Of a DNA stretch of 64,000 bases, positions 9,454-17,413 are shown piece after piece (position 1 is the stretch's first letter; every line of letters starts with the position of its first letter). The DNA is from JBHELB01 sp041859045 (GTDB taxonomy: Bacteria > Hydrogenedentota > Hydrogenedentia > Hydrogenedentales > SLHB01): NCBI GenBank assembly GCA_041859045.1, contig JBHELB010000012.1, positions 103,329 through 167,328 of the forward strand, given 5' to 3'. The notes beneath the pieces were generated by a model that saw nothing but the letters and a program-made list of their open reading frames with translations, was not told where the DNA came from and did not search any database. Made by a program: the position numbers and the translations under genes.

Positions 9454-11979
9454 ATGTCGGAGAATGTATACGATCACGCGGCCATCGAACCGAAATGGCA
9501 GGCGTATTGGGCGAAGAACAAGACGTTCAAGGCGGAACTGGACCCCAGCAAGCCGAAATATTACGTGCTGGACATGTTCCCGTATCCCAGCGGAGACGGT
9601 CTGCACGTCGGACACCCGGAGGGCTACACAGCCACAGACATCGTGTCGCGCTATAAGCGCATGCGCGGGTTCAACGTGTTGCACCCCATGGGCTGGGACG
9701 CCTTTGGTTTGCCCGCGGAACGCCATGCGGTCCGCACGGGCGAACATCCGGCGATCATCACCAACAAGAACTGCGACACGTTTCGCCGGCAGATTCAGTC
9801 TTTGGGCCTTTCCTACGACTGGGATCGGGAAATCAACACCACCGACCCCAAGTACTACAAGTGGACGCAGTGGATTTTCCAGATCCTGTTCGAGCGCGGC
9901 CTGGCGTATCAGTCCGAAGCGGCGGTGAACTGGTGCCCGGCGTTGGGCACGGTGCTGGCCAACGAAGAGGTAAAGGACGGCAAGTACGTGGAGACCGGCG
10001 ATCCGGTCGAAAAGCGGATGATGAAGCAGTGGATGCTGAAAATCACCGCGTACGCCGAACGGCTGTTGGAAGACCTCGAAGACCTCGATTGGCCCGAGGG
10101 CATCAAGGTGATGCAGCGCGAATGGATCGGCCGCAGCGAGGGCGCGGACGTCGTGTTTAAGGTCGCGAACTCGGACAATCAGTTCACCATTTTCACGACG
10201 CGCCCGGACACGCTGTTCGGCGCGACGTATTGCGTGCTGGCGCCGGAACATCCGCTGACGCTGGAGATTTCCTCGTCAGACCAGCGGACGGCGGTCGCGG
10301 CGTACATCGAAGCGGCCAAGAAACGCAGCGCCCAGGACCGGATGAAAGAAGAAAAGACGAAGACGGGCGTGTTTACGGGGGCGTATGCGGTGAATCCCGT
10401 GAACGGCAAGGAGATTCCGATCTGGACCGCCGACTACGTGTTGGCGGAGTACGGCTACGGCGCGATCATGGCGGTGCCCGCGCATGACACGCGCGACCAC
10501 GAGTTCGCCACGCAGTTCGGCCTGCCGATCATCGAAGTGGTCAGCGGCGGCGACGTGACCAAGGAGGCGTACACGGGCGACGGCGTGCTGGTGAATTCGC
10601 CCCTGATCGACGGACTGGCCGTGCCGGAGGCGAAAAAGAAGATCACGAAGTGGATCGAAGAGCAGGGGATCGGCCAGGGCACGGTGAATTACCGCCTGCG
10701 CGACTGGTTGTTCTCGCGACAGCGGTACTGGGGCGAGCCGTTCCCGTTGGTGACGCTCGAGGACGGTTCGGTGCGCGCGGTGCCGATGTCGGACCTGCCG
10801 GTGATCTTGCCCGAACTGACCGAATACAAGCCCACCGCCGATGGTCAGCCGCCGCTGGCGCGCGCGGCGGAGTGGGTGAACACCACGGACGCGGCCACGG
10901 GCAAACCTGCCCGGCGCGAGACGAATACCATGCCGCAGTGGGCGGGGTCGTGCTGGTACTACCTGCGCTATTGCGACGCGCGCAACGACGCGCAGGCGTG
11001 GTCGAAAGAAGCCGAGAACTACTGGATGCCGGTGGATCTCTACATCGGCGGCGCGGAGCATGCGGTGTTGCACTTGTTGTACGCGCGGTTCTGGCACAAG
11101 GTGCTGTACGACGCGGGCTACGTCTCGACCAAAGAGCCGTTCCAGAAGCTGTTCAACCAAGGCATGATCTTGGCCTACTCCTACCGCGACGACGCGGGCA
11201 AATACTACTACCCGCACCAAGTCGAGAAGCGCGGCGACGCGTGGCACGTCAAAGGCGCGGAAACGCGCGTGAATGTGCAAATCGAAAAGATGAGCAAGTC
11301 GCGCTACAACGTGGTGAATCCGGACACGGTGGTGAAGGAATTAGGGGCGGACTCGCTGCGGTTGTACGAGATGTTCATGGGACCGCTCGATCGCGACAAG
11401 CCCTGGACCGACGAGGGCGTGCAGGGCGTGCACCGCTTTCTCAAGCGGGTTTGGGCTCTGGTGATCGGCGAAGACGGGGCGTTGTCGCCGAAAATCGTCG
11501 ACGAGGCCCCCGAACTCGCGCTGAACCGAGCGCTGCACAAGACGATCAAGCAGGTAACCAACGATATCGAGAACTTGCAGTTCAACACCGCGATCTCGCG
11601 GTTGATGGAGTTTGTGAACGCGGCCTACAAAGCCGAGCGGGTGTCCAAGGGGGTCATCGAACCGTTCGCGCTGCTGCTGGCCCCGTTCGCGCCGCACCTG
11701 GCCGAGGAACTTTGGGAGCGCCTGGGTCACAAAGAATCCTTGGCGTATGAGCCCTGGCCAGTGTACGATGAAGCGTTGCTGGTGGAGGATCAGATCGAGG
11801 TGCCGGTGCAGGTGAACGGCAAGGTGCGCGCCGTTCTCTCGTTGCCCAAGGATGCTGCGAAGGAAGCGATCCTTGAGGCGGCGAAAGCGCATTCGAAAGT
11901 GCAGCCGTATCTCGACGGCAAGCGTGTTGTCAAAGAGGTCTTTGTGCCGGGCAAATTGGTGAACATCGTGGTCGCCTGA
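9454..11979 (+). CDS. leuS: Leucyl-tRNA synthetase
   Basis: Class I aminoacyl-tRNA synthetase charging tRNA-Leu, 841 aa, a normal length for bacterial LeuRS. The HIGH motif is HVGH at residues 51-54 within PYPSGDGLHVGHPEGY, and the KMSKS loop is EKMSKSRYN near residue 612. Between them lies the CP1 editing domain (TTRPDTLFGATYCVLAPEHP, AVPAHDTRDHEFA). The anticodon-binding region and the C-terminal domain (VQVNGKVRAVLSLPK) complete it. The start ATG at 9454 follows a strong GGAGGAGGA ribosome site. The frame stays open about 58 codons upstream, but that stretch has no LeuRS similarity. The next gene is 49 bp downstream on the same strand. Confidence 0.97.
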   Translation: MSENVYDHAAIEPKWQAYWAKNKTFKAELDPSKPKYYVLDMFPYPSGDGLHVGHPEGYTATDIVSRYKRMRGFNVLHPMGWDAFGLPAERHAVRTGEHPAIITNKNCDTFRRQIQSLGLSYDWDREINTTDPKYYKWTQWIFQILFERGLAYQSEAAVNWCPALGTVLANEEVKDGKYVETGDPVEKRMMKQWMLKITAYAERLLEDLEDLDWPEGIKVMQREWIGRSEGADVVFKVANSDNQFTIFTTRPDTLFGATYCVLAPEHPLTLEISSSDQRTAVAAYIEAAKKRSAQDRMKEEKTKTGVFTGAYAVNPVNGKEIPIWTADYVLAEYGYGAIMAVPAHDTRDHEFATQFGLPIIEVVSGGDVTKEAYTGDGVLVNSPLIDGLAVPEAKKKITKWIEEQGIGQGTVNYRLRDWLFSRQRYWGEPFPLVTLEDGSVRAVPMSDLPVILPELTEYKPTADGQPPLARAAEWVNTTDAATGKPARRETNTMPQWAGSCWYYLRYCDARNDAQAWSKEAENYWMPVDLYIGGAEHAVLHLLYARFWHKVLYDAGYVSTKEPFQKLFNQGMILAYSYRDDAGKYYYPHQVEKRGDAWHVKGAETRVNVQIEKMSKSRYNVVNPDTVVKELGADSLRLYEMFMGPLDRDKPWTDEGVQGVHRFLKRVWALVIGEDGALSPKIVDEAPELALNRALHKTIKQVTNDIENLQFNTAISRLMEFVNAAYKAERVSKGVIEPFALLLAPFAPHLAEELWERLGHKESLAYEPWPVYDEALLVEDQIEVPVQVNGKVRAVLSLPKDAAKEAILEAAKAHSKVQPYLDGKRVVKEVFVPGKLVNIVVA

Positions 11980-12028
11980 GCTGGCCAGCGCACAACGCGG
12001 CGGCGCGCCGCGGGAGGGGAGAAGAACC

Positions 12029-13993
12029 ATGAAGCGATGGGTGTGTTTCGCAGCGATGGTGACGGCGGCTCTCTGGACACCGGTGGGTTATGCGCAGGCC
12101 CCCGCGCCGAGCGACGACCTGGCGCGGCTGGAGGCCGCACTGGCCCGCATCGGCGAGGGCACACCCGCCGATCCGCGGCAAGGACGTTCGATCGCGCACA
12201 AGGGCATGTATAACGCGGTCGAATTCGGCGCGAAGGGCGACGGCGTGACCGACGACACCGCGGCGATCCAGAAGGCGCTGGATGCGGCGGCGGCGGACGG
12301 CGGCGGCACGGTGCAACTGCCCACGGGCCGCTTCCTGATCAAGACCCACCTGACGTTCCCACCTCATGTCTCCCTGCAGGGCGTATGGAAGAAGCCAAAT
12401 CGCGGCGAAGAGGGGAAGCACGGCACGGTACTGCTCGCGGTCGAAGGCAAGGGTGACGAAAACGCGACCCCGTTCATTTCGATGAAGGACAACACGTGCA
12501 TCAGCGGCGTGACGATCTTCTATCCTGAGCAAATCCGCGCCAACCCGCCGCACGCGTACCCATGGACGATCCAGGGGCAGGGCGACGACGTTGGCATTCT
12601 CAACGTGACGATGGTAAACGCATTCAAGGCGGTCGATTTCGGGACGTTCCTCTGCGGTCGGCATTACGTGGATGGTCTCTACGCGTATCCTTTCAAGATG
12701 GGCGTTTTCGTAAACCAATGCTACGATGTGGGCCGTCTGAACAACATTCATCTGTGGCCGTTCTTCGACCTGGATCCGAACAGCCCGCTCTGGGCGTACA
12801 CGCGCGAGAACGGCACGGGCTTCATGTTTGGCCGCACCGATGGCGAAATGGTGTCGAATGTTTTCTGTATTTTCTACAAGGTCGGCATGCACCTTATCGG
12901 CGGCCCGATCCCGCAGGCTAAGCCGAACGAGCCGACCCGTATCGAATACCTCGGCGGCGCAGGCATGATGACGAATGTCTACCTTGACGTTTCGCCGTGC
13001 GCTTTGAAGGTCGATGATTCGATGGAAACCTCGGGGTTTACCTTTGTAAACAGTTCGTTTATGTCGCAGGTGCAGATTGGCCCGCGAAATCGCGGCCCCA
13101 TTCGCTTCAGCGCCTGCGGTTTTTGGTCCACGAAAGACCTGGAGACTCATGCGCGTCTTGATGGCATGGGCCCTGTGTACTTTGAGGGATGCCAGTTCTC
13201 GAACTGGGACAAAGGCAATACCGGCGCGCCGTGCATCGACGCGAACGCGCGCCGAATCATTATCACCGGCTGCGATTTCCTGACGAATCGGCCCAATCAC
13301 CACAAAATCACGCTTGGTCCAAATGTCCGCGAGGCGGTCATTACGTCTAACTTGATGGAGAACGGCGTTTCGATTGCCAACAACGCGCCGAAGTATGCCG
13401 ATATCCAGATCGGCCTCAACGCGGGCGGCACCGGCAGCGGCTGTATCCGGCAGTGGATGATCTTGGGTCCCCTTCCAAATCCGGCGGTCGCGAACCCGGC
13501 AGCAGGCGCACCCACACGCGCAGGCTTCGACACCGACTATTTGGCCGCGCTGGGCGGTGAGGCGCAGGCGGTCCTTAAGGACGGCGCGAAGGTCTCGTTC
13601 ACCGACGCATCAGGCGCAGCAAAGGAAAGCGCGGCGCGCGGTACTTCGACGAACGATGTTCACCGGCTCGACTTGGCGCGGCGCTTCAACACCAACGGCG
13701 GCGTCGGGTATGCGTACACCGAGGTCGAGGCCGCGGAAGCGGGCGAGGCCGATCTGCTTCTGGGGTCGAGCGACAGCGTTAAGGTATGGGTCAATGGGCA
13801 GCAGGTGCTCGCTCGTTGGTTTGCCGATGGACGCGACTATGCGCATGGGCAGGAAGTCATCAAGGTTCCGGTGGTCAAGGGCATCAACCGTATTCTCGTG
13901 AAGGAAGAAGACGCGGGCGCACTGTACTGGGATTTCAGCCTAGAGTTGCGCGCCGCGAACGGCGCGCCGATTCCGGTGGCTCGCGGCCGTTAG
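12029..13993 (+). CDS. Secreted right-handed beta-helix protein, pectate_lyase_3 family
   Basis: A 654-aa exported protein: a signal peptide (MKRWVCFAAMVTAALWTPVGYAQA) and then the pectate_lyase_3 N-terminal signature (VEFGAKGDGVTDDTAAIQKALDAA) leading into a right-handed parallel beta-helix to about residue 470. The C-terminal 170 residues form a separate beta-rich module (SDSVKVWVNGQQVLARWFADG) of the kind that often decorates polysaccharide-degrading enzymes. The start ATG follows GGGAGGGGAG. The protein downstream at 14086-15414 is a clear paralogue lacking this C-terminal module. The fold is shared by polygalacturonases, lyases and phage-type glycanases, so the substrate cannot be fixed. 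It belongs to a carbohydrate-oriented block with GH38 and GH2 genes nearby. Confidence 0.85.
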   Translation: MKRWVCFAAMVTAALWTPVGYAQAPAPSDDLARLEAALARIGEGTPADPRQGRSIAHKGMYNAVEFGAKGDGVTDDTAAIQKALDAAAADGGGTVQLPTGRFLIKTHLTFPPHVSLQGVWKKPNRGEEGKHGTVLLAVEGKGDENATPFISMKDNTCISGVTIFYPEQIRANPPHAYPWTIQGQGDDVGILNVTMVNAFKAVDFGTFLCGRHYVDGLYAYPFKMGVFVNQCYDVGRLNNIHLWPFFDLDPNSPLWAYTRENGTGFMFGRTDGEMVSNVFCIFYKVGMHLIGGPIPQAKPNEPTRIEYLGGAGMMTNVYLDVSPCALKVDDSMETSGFTFVNSSFMSQVQIGPRNRGPIRFSACGFWSTKDLETHARLDGMGPVYFEGCQFSNWDKGNTGAPCIDANARRIIITGCDFLTNRPNHHKITLGPNVREAVITSNLMENGVSIANNAPKYADIQIGLNAGGTGSGCIRQWMILGPLPNPAVANPAAGAPTRAGFDTDYLAALGGEAQAVLKDGAKVSFTDASGAAKESAARGTSTNDVHRLDLARRFNTNGGVGYAYTEVEAAEAGEADLLLGSSDSVKVWVNGQQVLARWFADGRDYAHGQEVIKVPVVKGINRILVKEEDAGALYWDFSLELRAANGAPIPVARGR

Positions 13994-14014
13994 TTTGTAG
14001 TTGACTGCCATAAC

Positions 14015-14044
14015 GGGGGACCTTTCCCGCGGGAGAGGTCCCCC
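14015..14044 (+). terminator. Stem-loop between the two beta-helix genes
   Basis: A perfect 9-bp inverted repeat (GGGGGACCT at 14015-14023, AGGTCCCCC at 14036-14044) with a 12-nt loop. It lacks a following T-run, so it may stabilise the upstream mRNA or act as a weak or Rho-assisted terminator rather than a true intrinsic terminator. Confidence 0.4.
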
Positions 14045-14085
14045 GGAGTTCATCGGGCAATCGCGTCAAAAAGGAGGCCCACGCC

Positions 14086-15414
14086 ATGTTGAGGATCACG
14101 AGCCGATTAAGCGGGGTTCTACTCCTGGTCGTCGCCAGCACCGCTTGGGCCCAGGAGACTCCGCCGCCGCCCGCGCCAGAGGCCGCAAAGACCGCGCCCG
14201 CGGAAGCATCCAACGCACTGTTGCCGGGCGAGCACACGGTCTACGCCTTTGGGGCGAAAGGTGACGGCGTAACCGACGATACACAAGCCTTTCAGGACGC
14301 CCTCAATGCAGCAGGAAAGACGGGTGGCGTCGTGAAAGCCGGTGCAGGACGCTTCCTGATCAAGGGGCGGCTCGTCTTTCCCGAGAACGTCACGCTGGAA
14401 GGCCTGTGGCGCGCACCGGCGCGTGGATTGCCTATCGAAGGCGGCACGGTGCTGCTAACGACGATCGGTAAGGGCGAAGCAGACGGTGAACCGTTCATCA
14501 CGCTGAAAAGCAGCGCCGTGCTGAAGGGCGTGACGATTTTCCACCCCGAACAGACGCAAACGAATCCGCCGCTTGCGTATCCGTGGACCGTGCGCGGCGA
14601 GGGCGACAACAATACGGTCATCAACGTGACGATGATCAATCCGTATCAAGCCGTCGACTTCGGCACGAAGTTCTGCGGACGTCACTACATTGACGGGCTC
14701 TATGCGCAAGCGCTGTACCGCGGGGTGCTTGTCGATCAGTGCTACGATGTCGGGCGAATCGAAAACGTTCATTTCTGGCCGTTCTGGACCGGTGCGGACA
14801 AAGGGCCGCTTTTCGATTTCACCTATCAGAACGGAATTGCATTTACTTTCGCGCGAACGGACGGCGAGATGGGCGTCAACCTGTTTCAAATCTTCTACAA
14901 GGTCGGTTTCCTATTCACGGACAGGGGATTTGGCGGCGGCTCAGGCATGTACACCAATCTCTACTCCGACGTGTCCCCGTGCGCGGTCCGCGTCGAGGCC
15001 AGCCACCAACACGCGCCAATCTCGATCGTCAACGGCAGCCTGATGACCGCCGTGGAAGTTGCCGCAAAGAAACAGACCGTCGTGAGTTTGGTCGGTACGG
15101 GATTCTGGACGGTAAAGGACACGACGTCGCATCTCAAACTCGAAGGACCCGCCACGGTGCTGGTGAGCGGATGTCGATTTTACGACTGGGATAAGAAACG
15201 CGAGGGTGCGGCCGCGATCGAAGCGAATTGCGAGTCGCTTACAGTAACGGGCAGCGAGTTTTTTATGAAGCGGCCCGGCGCGGTTAAGGTGCGTCTGGGA
15301 AAGGAAGTCGCATCGGCGGTGATCACGGGGAACCGTATGCGCGGCGGTGTTGAAATCGAGACCAAAGACGCCGCAGACGCCGATCTTCAAATTGGGTTGA
15401 ACTGCGGGAAGTAG
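14086..15414 (+). CDS. Secreted right-handed beta-helix protein, pectate_lyase_3 family (paralogue)
   Basis: A 442-aa paralogue of the preceding gene. The signal peptide is LLLVVASTAWAQE, then a Pro/Ala-rich linker, then YAFGAKGDGVTDDTQAFQDALNAA and a beta-helix whose rungs match the neighbour almost block for block (for example ERTDGEM-type turns, IFYKVGF against IFYKVGM, GRHYIDGLYA against GRHYVDGLYA). It stops where the helix of the first protein ends, at LQIGLN, so it lacks the C-terminal beta module. The ribosome site AAAAGGAGG precedes the ATG. Tandem duplication is the simplest origin. The two proteins probably act on related polymers or form alternative versions of one activity. Confidence 0.84.
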   Translation: MLRITSRLSGVLLLVVASTAWAQETPPPPAPEAAKTAPAEASNALLPGEHTVYAFGAKGDGVTDDTQAFQDALNAAGKTGGVVKAGAGRFLIKGRLVFPENVTLEGLWRAPARGLPIEGGTVLLTTIGKGEADGEPFITLKSSAVLKGVTIFHPEQTQTNPPLAYPWTVRGEGDNNTVINVTMINPYQAVDFGTKFCGRHYIDGLYAQALYRGVLVDQCYDVGRIENVHFWPFWTGADKGPLFDFTYQNGIAFTFARTDGEMGVNLFQIFYKVGFLFTDRGFGGGSGMYTNLYSDVSPCAVRVEASHQHAPISIVNGSLMTAVEVAAKKQTVVSLVGTGFWTVKDTTSHLKLEGPATVLVSGCRFYDWDKKREGAAAIEANCESLTVTGSEFFMKRPGAVKVRLGKEVASAVITGNRMRGGVEIETKDAADADLQIGLNCGK

Positions 15415-15430
15415 TGAACGGAAGGTATTG

Positions 15431-17362
15431 ATGACGCGCAGATTATCCCCGGCGCTACGCTGGGTCATGATGGTTGTAGTGTTGTGTGTTGTTGCGTCGA
15501 CGACCAGCGGGTGCGCGGGGCTTCTCGTCACGGCCAAACCCGTCAGCGCGAGTAAAGCCAATCGGCTCGTCTACGCAAGCGCGCTCACGACGCGTCGGCC
15601 TAGTCCCGCGAGTCAGCAATACCTGCGCCGCGAGGCGCTTACTCAGGCGTTCCGCACGCGGCCGATTGAGACGCTGCGCCTCATCCAAGAGAAGGCCGCG
15701 CTCGAGCGCGATCCCGATGCGTCGGTTGCGCTCGCGGAATTGTGCTATCACGAAGCGCTGCGCGACCATCGTCTGCTGCCGGGGCAAGCCTTGGGCCTTT
15801 ATCTCGCTTCGGCGACGCACGCCTACAGCTACCTCTTCGGGCCATGGGAAACCGGTCGCGACCGCGCGTACGATCCGCGCTTCCGTCTCGCCTGCGATCT
15901 TTACAACGGCGCGTTGGCGCAGGTTATGGGCGATCTCGCCGCGCGGAAGGTGGGACTCGATGAGGCGGTCGGTGGCGAAGGACTGAGCGGCCCCATCGAC
16001 GTGCTGGTTTCCGTTCAGCAGCTCCAGTGGAATCCGCAGAATTTTGGTGAATTCGTCGTCGCCTCGCGCTATCAGCCGCGCGGCATGATCAACCACTACC
16101 GCACGGGCGGTCTTGGCGTGCCGCTGATTGCCGTGCGCCAGGGTGGAGAACTTGGCACGACGCATTCCGGTCTCGATCTGCTGCGCGAAGTGGATTTTCC
16201 CGTAACGGCGTTTCTGCGCGTGAACCAAACGCCGCCTACTGCGGGCCGTGTGACCACGGTGCTCGAGTTGGTCGATCCTTTGCGCACCGAGACCACGAGC
16301 TGCGCCGGCCGGCTTGTGCCGCTTGAGGCCGACCTTACCACGCCGCTCGCGCATTTCCTGGATCGCTATCCCGAACTGCCGCTTCTCGGACTCGTCGGCT
16401 TTATCGAGACGCAGCGCATGGAAAAAGACGCAGGGCTTTACCTCGTCCAACCCTACACCCCAGGCAAAATTCCGGTGGTTATGGTCCACGGCCTGCAATC
16501 GAGTCCGCTGACATGGCTGCAAATGTTCAACGATCTGCGCGGCGATCCGTTCCTGCGCGAACACTGTCAGTTCTGGTTCTTCATGTATCCCACCGGGAAC
16601 CCCATCGTGTACAGCGCGAGTCTGCTTCGGCAATCGTTGCAAGACATGCGCGCAAAACTCGATCCCGCCGGCAAAGACGCCGCGCTCGATCAGATGGTGC
16701 TCGTCGGACACAGCATGGGCGGGCTGTTGTCGAGGACGATGATTCAGAATGCGGGCGACACCCTCTGGAAAACCGTATCGCCGACCAAGTCCATCGAAGA
16801 TATCCGTGCATCGGCGGAGGACCGCGAGACGTTGCGCAAGGCCTTCTTCTTCGAACCGCAGCCATACGTCAAGCGCGTCGTCTTCATTGCCACGCCGCAT
16901 CGCGGAAGCGACCTCAGCGAAAACCCGCTCGCGCTGTGGGGCTCGAAACTCGTCAAGTTGCCGCAGAATATCGTGAGCGCAAGCCTCTCGATTCTCACGG
17001 AAATTCCCACGTTGGCCAAGGGCGACGGCGAACTGCGCGCACCCACCAGCATCGAGAGCTTATCTCCCAATAGCCCCATCACGAAGGCGTTGCTCGAGCT
17101 ACCCCGCGCGCCAGGCGTGCCGGTGCATTCGATCATCGGCGTCGTGAACGAGAAGAAGCCGAAGGAAGAGTGGAGCGATCGCGTTGTGCCGTATGCGAGC
17201 GCGCACCTCGACGATGCGACTTCGGAACAGATCGTTCCGGAGTGGCATAGTTGCCTCAACCACCCTATCACGATCCTCGAGGTGCGGCGCATTCTCTACG
17301 AGCATCTGCGCAACTGCGGCATCAATGCGCCGGAGCTGACCGTTCATCCACTCGATCCGTGA
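15431..17362 (+). CDS. Lipoprotein alpha/beta-hydrolase (lipase/esterase-like)
   Basis: A 643-aa protein with a lipoprotein signal: hydrophobic MMVVVLCVVASTTSGC with lipobox TSGC, so probably membrane-anchored outside the cytoplasm. Residues about 50-300 are helical and unassigned. The C-terminal half is an alpha/beta-hydrolase with the oxyanion region VVMVHGLQSSPLTW and the nucleophile elbow GHSMGG (Ser about residue 428). A candidate catalytic His lies near the C-terminus (EWHSCLNHP). This is typical of large lipoprotein hydrolases annotated only as alpha/beta hydrolase. ATG 15431 is preferred to the adjacent TTG. It is 16 bp after the beta-helix gene, so probably co-transcribed, and convergent with the GH38 gene. 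The substrate is unknown. Confidence 0.8.
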   Translation: MTRRLSPALRWVMMVVVLCVVASTTSGCAGLLVTAKPVSASKANRLVYASALTTRRPSPASQQYLRREALTQAFRTRPIETLRLIQEKAALERDPDASVALAELCYHEALRDHRLLPGQALGLYLASATHAYSYLFGPWETGRDRAYDPRFRLACDLYNGALAQVMGDLAARKVGLDEAVGGEGLSGPIDVLVSVQQLQWNPQNFGEFVVASRYQPRGMINHYRTGGLGVPLIAVRQGGELGTTHSGLDLLREVDFPVTAFLRVNQTPPTAGRVTTVLELVDPLRTETTSCAGRLVPLEADLTTPLAHFLDRYPELPLLGLVGFIETQRMEKDAGLYLVQPYTPGKIPVVMVHGLQSSPLTWLQMFNDLRGDPFLREHCQFWFFMYPTGNPIVYSASLLRQSLQDMRAKLDPAGKDAALDQMVLVGHSMGGLLSRTMIQNAGDTLWKTVSPTKSIEDIRASAEDRETLRKAFFFEPQPYVKRVVFIATPHRGSDLSENPLALWGSKLVKLPQNIVSASLSILTEIPTLAKGDGELRAPTSIESLSPNSPITKALLELPRAPGVPVHSIIGVVNEKKPKEEWSDRVVPYASAHLDDATSEQIVPEWHSCLNHPITILEVRRILYEHLRNCGINAPELTVHPLDP

Positions 17363-17365
17363 CGG

Positions 17366-17395
17366 AAAAGACGCCCCCTCATAGAGCATGCGTCT
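17366..17395 (-). terminator. Weak terminator for the GH38 operon
   Basis: On the minus strand AGACGC and GCGTCT (17369-17374 and 17390-17395) form a 6-bp stem followed by TTT. It lies in the 51-bp convergent space between the hydrolase and GH38 genes. Confidence 0.3.
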
Positions 17396-17413
17396 CCCCG
17401 CCGTCCCGTGCGG

